Source of the DNA: JAQGJA01 sp965651535
GTDB lineage: Bacteria > Pseudomonadota > Alphaproteobacteria > Micavibrionales > SZUA-601
Length of the DNA: 5,903 bases
NCBI GenBank assembly: GCA_965651535.1
Contig: CBFGSX010000089.1
Span: forward strand, 1 to 5,903
Direction: 5' to 3'
Part shown: piece by piece, positions 1 to 4,041 of the stretch
How the letters are laid out: each line of letters starts with the position of its first letter
How positions within the stretch are numbered: the stretch's first letter is position 1
The notes under the pieces: model-generated
Told to the model about the DNA's origin: nothing
The model's database searches: none
What the model saw: only the letters and a program-made list of their open reading frames with translations
Made by a program: the position numbers and the translations under genes

Positions 1-18
1 AAGAGCACCAAGAAATAA

Positions 19-822
19 TCAAGCCACGCGATAAAACAGCGTCGTATTGATATGTTCGGGGCGGTATTGCGTTTTGCCCGCATAGTGAAACCCGTCGGGA
101 ATATCCGCGGGTGCCACCGGCGTGTAAAGCGTGTGACGCAAGCCCTCGACGCTGCGCACGCCGACAAGCGTATTCTTCCGCGCCGACTGCGCAATCCGTG
201 CCAGAACATCCTTTTTATTTTCGACCATGCTGGCCACGAAGATCACATCCTGCTCGGAAAAATCTATCTCGGCAGCATCGGAAAAAATATGCTGCGTGCC
301 GATATGCGAAGCACGGGCAACCTCTTGGCCCAGGACAAACGCGTCGCGATCGCGCTCGACGCATGAGATGTGCGTCTCGGAAAACATTTTGGCCATTTCA
401 AACGCCGTGAGCGGAACGGGGCCGGAGCCGATAAAGGAAATATGCCGCAACGGGTCTTTCCGCAAGGTTTTCACGGCGCGAGCCTCCGCATCGATCAACG
501 CGCGATAATTCGAGATATAGGGGTAATCCTCATAGGCGTTTTGCCCCGAAACGATTTTTCCGGCCCAATGCTTTTCCAGCTCGAATTCGCATTCGGAAAG
601 CTGGCCGCGCAAGCCCGGCACGATGCTGCGGAATTTTTTATCGGACAAAACGTCTTTCACGATCGAGGGAGCGTATTCCGGCCGCACCGACTCAACCAAA
701 GCGCTCAGACACGCATTGAGTCCCGGCTGCGGGGATTTTTCCGGCAGCGCTTGCAAATAATCGTATGTGCCGACGACTTGTCCGACCAAGTTCTGCGCCA
801 ATGACATCCTGTGAAATTCCAT
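19..822 (-). CDS. Nicotianamine synthase-like (CntL/NAS family) metallophore biosynthesis enzyme
   Basis: The 267-aa product resembles the nicotianamine synthase family, which transfers aminobutyrate groups from S-adenosylmethionine. Plant NAS makes nicotianamine; bacterial CntL makes the staphylopine/pseudopaline precursor from histidine. The length fits bacterial CntL (about 270 aa). Visible family features are an acidic helix near residues 77-87 (SECEFELEKHW), the aromatic motif around 98-106 (YPYISNY), the SAM-binding loop ISFIGSGPVPLT (128-139), an acidic turn at VERDRD (155-160), the strand DVIFVASMV (192-200), and RSVEGLRHTLY (223-233). No signal peptide or membrane segment is seen, so it should be cytosolic. 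The start is uncertain: ATG at 822 has AGAGG directly against it, and a second ATG at 807 (Met6) also has only an adjacent AGG. It stands alone in the window; the gene after it lies off the left edge. Its GC content is lower than that of ftsK, which hints at transfer. Upstream Zur- and Fur-type sites support a metal-uptake role. The exact substrate (histidine, a second SAM, or other) cannot be told from sequence. Confidence 0.82.
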   Translation of the reverse strand: MEFHRMSLAQNLVGQVVGTYDYLQALPEKSPQPGLNACLSALVESVRPEYAPSIVKDVLSDKKFRSIVPGLRGQLSECEFELEKHWAGKIVSGQNAYEDYPYISNYRALIDAEARAVKTLRKDPLRHISFIGSGPVPLTAFEMAKMFSETHISCVERDRDAFVLGQEVARASHIGTQHIFSDAAEIDFSEQDVIFVASMVENKKDVLARIAQSARKNTLVGVRSVEGLRHTLYTPVAPADIPDGFHYAGKTQYRPEHINTTLFYRVA

Positions 823-840
823 CCTCTAAAAAGCGGTCTT

Positions 841-859
841 ATTGATAACGATTCTCAAT
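841..859. promoter_or_regulatory. Fur-type operator
   Basis: The 19-bp imperfect palindrome ATTGATAACGATTCTCAAT pairs at 7 of 9 positions around base 850. Its 15-base core TGATAACGATTCTCA agrees at 12 of 14 defined positions with the 7-1-7 Fur motif TGATAAT-N-ATTATCA. It ends 18 bp before the NAS-like start codon and covers the -10 of the proximal candidate promoter. Ferric uptake regulator bound here would block transcription when iron is plentiful. In some alphaproteobacteria the Fur homologue senses manganese (Mur) instead, so the metal is inferred. Confidence 0.62.
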
Positions 860-870
860 TACCGATGCAA
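842..870 (-). promoter_or_regulatory. Candidate proximal promoter of the NAS-like gene
   Basis: On the minus strand TTGCAT (870-865) is followed after 17 bases by TATCAA (847-842), roughly 20 bp upstream of the start codon. The hexamers are only partial matches to the sigma-70 consensus (3/6 and 4/6). The spacing is ideal, and the -10 lies inside the Fur-like operator, which is the usual arrangement for iron repression. Confidence 0.38.
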
Positions 871-897
871 TCCGAAAGTTTTGGCGACGAACCCGAA

Positions 898-926
898 CCA
901 ATAATGTTATAATATAACATTATTGG
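898..926. promoter_or_regulatory. Zur-type operator (perfect 29-bp inverted repeat)
   Basis: Two 14-base arms, CCAATAATGTTATA and its exact complement, flank a single central A at 912. The inner ATGTTATAATATAACAT is a full match to the core of the published gammaproteobacterial Zur consensus (ATGTTATANTATAACAT). It sits about 75 bp upstream of the NAS-like start and overlaps the -10 of a good candidate promoter pointing to that gene. No gene is divergent from it, so the NAS-like gene is the only obvious target in the window. The site predicts repression in zinc sufficiency. It has no T-tract, so a terminator is unlikely. Confidence 0.8.
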
Positions 927-948
927 CGGGAAAGGCGGCCTGCGTCAA
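919..948 (-). promoter_or_regulatory. Candidate distal promoter of the NAS-like gene
   Basis: The minus strand shows TTGACG (948-943, 5/6 of consensus), an 18-base spacer, and AATAAT (924-919, 5/6). The -10 hexamer lies inside the right arm of the Zur-type palindrome, so bound Zur would shut this promoter. It would give a leader of about 85-90 bases that runs through the Fur-type site. Confidence 0.5.
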
Positions 949-990
949 GCCCCCCTCTGTTCTTTGGGTAATGTTTTAACTTCCAAAATC

Positions 991-1067
991 GTCATTCCCG
1001 CGCACGCGGGAATCCAGCTGAAATCTTGATTTTTGCGCCGCTGGATCCCCGTTTTCACGGGGATGAC
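991..1067. repeat. Inverted pair of palindromic repeat units (intergenic copy)
   Basis: Two hairpin units face each other. The first (991-1018) begins GTCATTCCCGCG and continues to GGGAATCCAGC. The second (1040-1067) is the same type in reverse, GCTGGATCCCCG to GGGGATGAC. The outer ends GTCAT and ATGAC, and the inner ends ATCCAGC and GCTGGAT, are complementary, so the 77-bp unit can also fold as one large structure. It lies between ubiH and the NAS-like promoter region. Two further pairs of the same family lie within the ubiH-like gene. Confidence 0.8.
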
Positions 1068-1087
1068 GCGTGGTGGGAAGGGTTTGA

Positions 1088-1105
1088 AAGGGGGGGCACC
1101 CCCTT
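1088..1105. terminator. Possible weak terminator after the UbiH-like gene
   Basis: AAGGGGG (1088-1094) and CCCCCTT (1099-1105) form a 7-bp stem with a 4-base loop, starting 13 bp beyond the UbiH-like stop codon. On the minus strand the stem is followed by only a short T run. The stronger T-rich tract (1104-1115) is on the plus strand, where no incoming gene is seen. It may be bidirectional or only a structured spacer. Confidence 0.35.
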
Positions 1106-1118
1106 CTTCTTTTTTGAC

Positions 1119-2426
1119 CTATTTCCCCATCGCCACGGCAGTAAAAAACCGCTTCAGCGGCGGCAGGCGGTCGACAAGCCCAAGGCCCGCCGAGCGCAAT
1201 TTCCGCACGGGCAAAAACTTTTTCCCGAACAGGCGGTTGAGAATATCGGTGGCGGCCATCATCGCCATCACGTCGAAGCGCCGCGCGCGCTGGTATTTTT
1301 CCAAGACCGCCGCCGCGCCGATATCGCCGTTTTTTTCCGCCGTCAGAATTTCCGTCAGCGCGGCGATGTCGCGCATCCCGACATTCAAACCCTGTCCCGC
1401 GATCGGGTGCATCCCGTGCGCCGCATCCGAGATCAGCGCCACGCGCGGCGCGATCATTTTTTTTGCGTGACAGAAATTGAGCGGATAGGCCGCCCATTTG
1501 CCAATCGCCGTCACTGCGCCGTAACGTTCATCGAAATACGGCGCCAGCGCGTTGGAGATTTTTTGCAGGTCAAAGGAACCGTCACTCCGGCGAAGGCCGG
1601 AGTCCATGGATCCCGGCTTTCGCCGGAGTGACGTATTGGGCCGCGTCCACACAATCGCGCTGCGGTGGTTGCCCTGCGCATCATCGGTAAAGGGCAGCAC
1701 GGCAAAAGGCCCGTCCGTATAGAAACGCTCGACCGCCAAGCCGTCATGCGGGTTTTCATGGGTAACAAGCCCGACCAGCGCCGTTTGTTTGTAATCCCAT
1801 TCGACCGTCGGCACGCCGACCAGCGCGCGCACGCGGCTCATGCGCCCGTCCGCGCCGATCAGCAGCCGTGCCGTGATTTTCTGTCCATCATCTAAAATTG
1901 CAACAATTCCCTCATCCCGATTTCCCGGCGAAGGCCGGGATCCATTTCTCCGCTCGGCCATCACTTGTTTATCGGGACGATGGACCCCGGCCTTCGCCGG
2001 GGAGACGGAAGAATAGCCTATACGATCCAGCGCCACGCCGGTCACAAATTCCGCGCCATTGGCGCGCGCCGCGTCATATAAAATTTTCCGCACATTCGTG
2101 TTCGGCAAAATCCAGCCGAAAGCCTCCGCGCCGGAATCGTCCGCCTGAAAATTCAGAATGAAAGGGTCGTGGCCTTCCTGCACGTCGATCTCGGTGATGG
2201 CTTGGGCTGCGTGCGCCCATTTTTCCCACACGCCCAAAGGCGCCAGAATTTCTTTTGTGCCCTGCGACAAGGCCACGGTGCGCGCGTCATTTTCCTCGCT
2301 TGCCAGAAATTCGGGATTCTCGCGATCCACCACGGTCACGGCGAAACCCGCGCGCGCCAGAAGCGCGCTTTGGGCCAATCCGGCCATGCCCGAGCCGATC
2401 ACGATGATGTCTGTATTTTTCTTCAT
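1119..2426 (-). CDS. ubiH: FAD-dependent UbiH/UbiF/VisC/COQ6-family hydroxylase with two repeat-derived insertions
   Basis: The 435-aa product is an aromatic-ring flavoprotein monooxygenase of the ubiquinone biosynthesis type (UbiH, UbiF, UbiL, COQ6). It shows the N-terminal dinucleotide fold VIGSGMAGL (9-17), the GADGRMSRVR motif (191-200), and the second FAD motif SDAAHGMHPIAGQGLN (333-348), where the family usually has GDAAH. The start is set at ATG 2426, directly before the flavin fold. The frame stays open upstream, but that part runs antisense through glnK. Family members are usually about 390-410 aa. The excess matches two stretches encoded by palindromic repeats, near residues 139-174 and 266-282, between conserved parts, with the frame kept. 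The TAG stop is at 1121-1119. No Shine-Dalgarno is seen; TATAAT lies 6 bp before the ATG, which suggests a leaderless message. Which ring position it hydroxylates cannot be told. Confidence 0.88.
   Translation of the reverse strand: MKKNTDIIVIGSGMAGLAQSALLARAGFAVTVVDRENPEFLASEENDARTVALSQGTKEILAPLGVWEKWAHAAQAITEIDVQEGHDPFILNFQADDSGAEAFGWILPNTNVRKILYDAARANGAEFVTGVALDRIGYSSVSPAKAGVHRPDKQVMAERRNGSRPSPGNRDEGIVAILDDGQKITARLLIGADGRMSRVRALVGVPTVEWDYKQTALVGLVTHENPHDGLAVERFYTDGPFAVLPFTDDAQGNHRSAIVWTRPNTSLRRKPGSMDSGLRRSDGSFDLQKISNALAPYFDERYGAVTAIGKWAAYPLNFCHAKKMIAPRVALISDAAHGMHPIAGQGLNVGMRDIAALTEILTAEKNGDIGAAAVLEKYQRARRFDVMAMMAATDILNRLFGKKFLPVRKLRSAGLGLVDRLPPLKRFFTAVAMGK
1581..1632. repeat. Palindromic repeat pair inside the UbiH-like coding region (second insertion)
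   Basis: The 52-bp near-perfect inverted repeat starts GTCACTCCGGCGAA, ends TTCGCCGGAGTGAC, and is centred on CCATGG near 1606. It is the most compact form of the repeat family, with two units joined back to back at TCCA/TGGA. Read on the minus strand it encodes about 17 extra residues (SLRRKPGSMDSGLRRSDG region, residues 266-283) between the conserved RSAIVWTRPNT and FDLQKISNALAPYF. It has no stop codon and preserves the reading frame. Confidence 0.82.
1912..2006. repeat. Palindromic repeat pair inside the UbiH-like coding region (first insertion)
   Basis: Two hairpins face each other. The first is TCCCGGC-GAAG-GCCGGGA (1923-1940), followed by TCCAT; the second is CCCCGGC-CTTC-GCCGGGG (1985-2002), preceded by ATGGA. 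About 40 bases of unrelated spacer lie between them. On the minus strand the element encodes roughly residues 139-174, including SPAKAGVH. That peptide is the expected translation of one frame of this repeat, and a near-identical peptide (TPAKAGVH) can be read from the copy at 1581-1632 on the other strand. The flanking protein, EFVTGVALDRI and VAILDDGQKITA, looks like uninterrupted UbiH-type sequence. Confidence 0.8.
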
Positions 2427-2432
2427 AAGGGG

Positions 2433-2438
2433 ATTATA
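2433..2438 (-). promoter_or_regulatory. -10 element of the UbiH-like gene (possible leaderless transcript)
   Basis: The minus strand reads TATAAT at 2438-2433, a perfect -10, and only six bases separate it from ATG 2426. A start point seven bases downstream of the hexamer would be the A of the ATG. The -35 region (about 2456-2461, TTTCCT) is weak. Confidence 0.4.
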
Positions 2439-2440
2439 CT
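2435..2440 (+). promoter_or_regulatory. Candidate -10 element of the PII gene
   Basis: TATACT (5/6 of consensus) lies 25 bp upstream of the PII start codon and overlaps, on the other strand, the TATAAT of the divergent UbiH-like gene. No convincing -35 is seen 16-18 bases upstream, so an activator or another sigma factor may be needed, or the true promoter may lie elsewhere. Confidence 0.3.
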
Positions 2441-2465
2441 GCGGAACCGACCGAGAGGAAATATC

Positions 2466-2804
2466 ATGAAATTCGTTACCGCCATCATCAAACCCTTCAA
2501 GCTCGACGAAGTGCGCGAGGCGCTGACCGCCTTGGGGATTTCGGGTCTGACCGCCATTGAGGTCAAAGGCTACGGCCAGCAAAAGGGCCAGGCCGACATT
2601 TATCGCGGCAGCGATTACAAGGTTACCTTCCTGCCCAAGATCAAGATCGAGGTTGCCTGCACCGACGGCGATCTCGACAAGGTGATCGACGCCATTCAGA
2701 CAGCGGCGAATACGGGACGCATCGGCGACGGCAAGATCTTTGTCTTCGATCTCGAGAAAGTCGTCCGCATCCGCACGGGCGAAGAAGGTGAAGTTGCTAT
2801 TTAA
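2466..2804 (+). CDS. glnK: PII nitrogen regulatory protein (GlnK/GlnB family)
   Basis: The 112-aa product has exactly the PII length and is collinear with E. coli GlnB. PII trimers bind ATP/ADP and 2-oxoglutarate and report nitrogen and carbon status to glutamine synthetase adenylyltransferase, NtrB or the ammonium channel AmtB. The T-loop (37-55) keeps Tyr51, the uridylylation site, plus Gln39 and Lys40. The C-terminal signature NTGRIGDGKIFVFD (82-95) is intact, with Lys90, Arg101 and Arg103. Position 38, usually Arg, is Gln, and the motif YRGSDY (46-51) has Asp where Ala or Glu is usual. The KFVTAIIKPFKL start, KGQ at 40-42 and AANTGR favour GlnK over GlnB; GEEGEVAI at the end looks more like GlnB. 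AGAGGAA (2454-2460) gives a good ribosome site 5 bp before the ATG. No glnA or amtB is adjacent in the window. Confidence 0.93.
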   Translation: MKFVTAIIKPFKLDEVREALTALGISGLTAIEVKGYGQQKGQADIYRGSDYKVTFLPKIKIEVACTDGDLDKVIDAIQTAANTGRIGDGKIFVFDLEKVVRIRTGEEGEVAI

Positions 2805-2829
2805 CGCCCTGTTTTTGTCCGATTCTGCG

Positions 2830-2859
2830 TTGACATAAATTGCCCTCTCTTGCTACGGT
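2830..2859 (+). promoter_or_regulatory. Sigma-70-type promoter of the unknown two-gene cassette
   Basis: A perfect TTGACA (2830-2835) is followed after 18 bases by TACGGT (2854-2859), within GCTACGGTC. That resembles the GCTA-type -10 of alphaproteobacterial housekeeping promoters. Transcription would begin near 2866 and give a leader of about 40 bases, containing a small CTGTC-TCC-GACAG hairpin, before the 187-aa gene. It lies just past the PII stop codon, so the cassette can be expressed separately from the PII gene. Confidence 0.55.
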
Positions 2860-2905
2860 CTGACTGTCTCCGACAGGGGGACGATTCGATTGTGTGGAAA
2901 AAATC

Positions 2906-3469
2906 ATGGGCCGAAAAACCGAAAAACCCGCCAGCGGCGACGCCGTGCTGCATGTCGCTTTTGTCGAGGCATTGTTCCAGAAAAACATGAGCAGCCTGAC
3001 CCGCGGCGAGAACCCCGCGATCGGCGCGGGCGATCCGGCTTTTTTTATCTATGAAAACATGGAAGGCGAGTATGTCGCCGGCAATGTGATCGAGGGCGCT
3101 TCGTCGCCCGAAAGCTTCGTCCGCGGCATCGCCAAGCATTTCGGCAATACCAAGGTGCATCATACCGTCTCCACCCCCGAAGGCCGCCGCGCCCGTCGCC
3201 CGAAATACGAGAAAATTCCGGTTCATACCGTCTCACGCATGGTGGGCTGGGTCACCTATGAGCAGGCGCGCAGCGGCGAAGGCACGTTGACCGGCAAAAT
3301 CTTTACGCTGAACGCCGTCCGCCGCGAGCTGGAGGCGATGACGTCCCGTCGTGAAGCGCAGGAAAATAACATTGTGCCGCACTCTTTTGCGGATCGGGAG
3401 CGCAAGGCAAAACACGAAACTCAGATCAAAAAGGCGGAAAGAATTATTCGTTCGAGCGGCCCGCTTTAA
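2906..3469 (+). CDS. Protein of unknown function, first gene of a two-gene cassette
   Basis: I do not recognise this 187-aa protein. It has no signal peptide, membrane segment or known catalytic motif. The first 130 residues look like a mixed globular fold (DPAFFIYENMEGEYVAGNVIEG at about 43-64, VHTVSRMVGWVTYEQA at 106-121). A basic patch (RRARRPKYEK) lies at 94-103. The last 50 residues are highly charged and probably helical (TSRREAQENN, DRERKAKHETQIKKAERII), which suggests a nucleic-acid or protein contact. The start is chosen at ATG 2906 (MGRK); a GTG at 2894 in the same frame would add four residues and has GGGGGA 12 bp upstream, so it cannot be excluded. Its stop is 16 bp before the next gene, which points to co-transcription. 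Codon pattern and GC-rich third positions are like those of the neighbours, so it looks like a real gene. Confidence 0.8.
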   Translation: MGRKTEKPASGDAVLHVAFVEALFQKNMSSLTRGENPAIGAGDPAFFIYENMEGEYVAGNVIEGASSPESFVRGIAKHFGNTKVHHTVSTPEGRRARRPKYEKIPVHTVSRMVGWVTYEQARSGEGTLTGKIFTLNAVRRELEAMTSRREAQENNIVPHSFADRERKAKHETQIKKAERIIRSSGPL

Positions 3470-3485
3470 CCCGGGAGGTTTTTTG

Positions 3486-3992
3486 ATGCTTTACGGTTCG
3501 ACCCTGTATGATCGCGTGGCCCAGAAAATGGACGAGGATGAAAGCTTGCGGGGTTTTCCAAAAGTCTTGGCGGTCATGAAAGAGATGTCCCGCGAAATCT
3601 GCGAGGAAAAGGACACGCTGGCGATCGAAAAACTGGCCGATTTTTCAGTCCAGTACCAAAAGATTTTCCGTTACGATCCCAAAAACATCCCTCAAAAAAG
3701 AGAGGGGGTCGGCGGCAACCTCTATTTCGGGGAGCTGACGCGCTATCTGGATAACAGCTTTTTGTATTATCGCGGCCTGAATGCCTGGTCGATGGCGTTG
3801 GGGGAGGCTTTTCAGGACGAGGTCGCCTGTCTGAAAAAGGAGGCAAGCCCCGATCCGGGTGCCGTTCGTGTGCTGTTGGCCGATATGGGAATCTTCATGC
3901 GCCAGCGCCTTGAATACACTGCCGACAACAACCATATCCGGGAGGTCGTGCGGCAAAGGGATTTATACGCCCGTCCGCGTCCCTCTGCCTAA
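3486..3992 (+). CDS. Protein of unknown function, second gene of a two-gene cassette
   Basis: I do not recognise this 168-aa protein. The frame is open upstream to 3351, but ATG 3486 has a strong ribosome site (GGGAGG, 3473-3478) with 7-bp spacing and lies just after the stop of the preceding gene. An earlier start would overlap that gene by over 100 bp. The sequence is soluble, acidic in its first half (MDEDES at 15-20, EICEEKDT at 37-44) and seems mainly helical. Aromatic-rich stretches are YFGELTRYLDNSFLYYRGLNAW (about 80-101) and FMRQRLEYTADNNH (137-150). It ends in a basic, proline-containing tail (YARPRPSA). A single cysteine pair (C39, C115) is not arranged as a metal motif. Gene order suggests it works with the upstream product. 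No function is proposed. Confidence 0.8.
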   Translation: MLYGSTLYDRVAQKMDEDESLRGFPKVLAVMKEMSREICEEKDTLAIEKLADFSVQYQKIFRYDPKNIPQKREGVGGNLYFGELTRYLDNSFLYYRGLNAWSMALGEAFQDEVACLKKEASPDPGAVRVLLADMGIFMRQRLEYTADNNHIREVVRQRDLYARPRPSA

Positions 3993-3994
3993 GG

Positions 3995-4012
3995 AGGGGA
4001 TTTCCCCTTTTC
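3995..4012 (+). terminator. Possible weak terminator after the two-gene cassette
   Basis: AGGGG (3995-3999) and CCCCT (4004-4008) form a 5-bp stem with loop ATTT, followed by TTTT. It starts 3 bp past the stop codon. The stem is short, so it may only attenuate read-through toward ftsK. Confidence 0.3.
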
Positions 4013-4041
4013 CCACCCTTTCGCTTTTGCTATGAAAAAGC

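Noticed and set aside
1..18. Start of a further minus-strand gene downstream of the NAS-like gene
   Set aside because: Only 18 bases remain, with no ribosome site and no convincing start codon, so nothing can be claimed.
370..804. 144-codon plus-strand open frame opposite the NAS-like gene
   Set aside because: It is antisense to the conserved SAM-binding protein; its composition is what the complementary strand gives and there is no upstream signal.
898..926. Palindrome as a transcription terminator
   Set aside because: It is AT-rich, has no T-tract after the stem, no gene ends just before it in either direction, and it matches an operator core.
1026..1631. Long plus-strand open frames opposite the UbiH-like gene
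   Set aside because: They run antisense to a gene with clear flavoprotein motifs, have no family resemblance or ribosome sites, and part of their sequence is only translated repeat.
991..2006. Repeats as a CRISPR array
   Set aside because: The units are inverted pairs with variable or no spacers, not direct repeats with regular spacers.
2427..2582. 52-codon upstream extension of the UbiH-like frame
   Set aside because: It is antisense to the start of the PII gene, and the flavin fold begins directly after the internal Met at 2426.
4032..4041. ATG at 4032 as the ftsK start
   Set aside because: It is out of frame with ftsK; an in-frame TGA at 4033-4035 leaves ATG 4042 as the first usable start.
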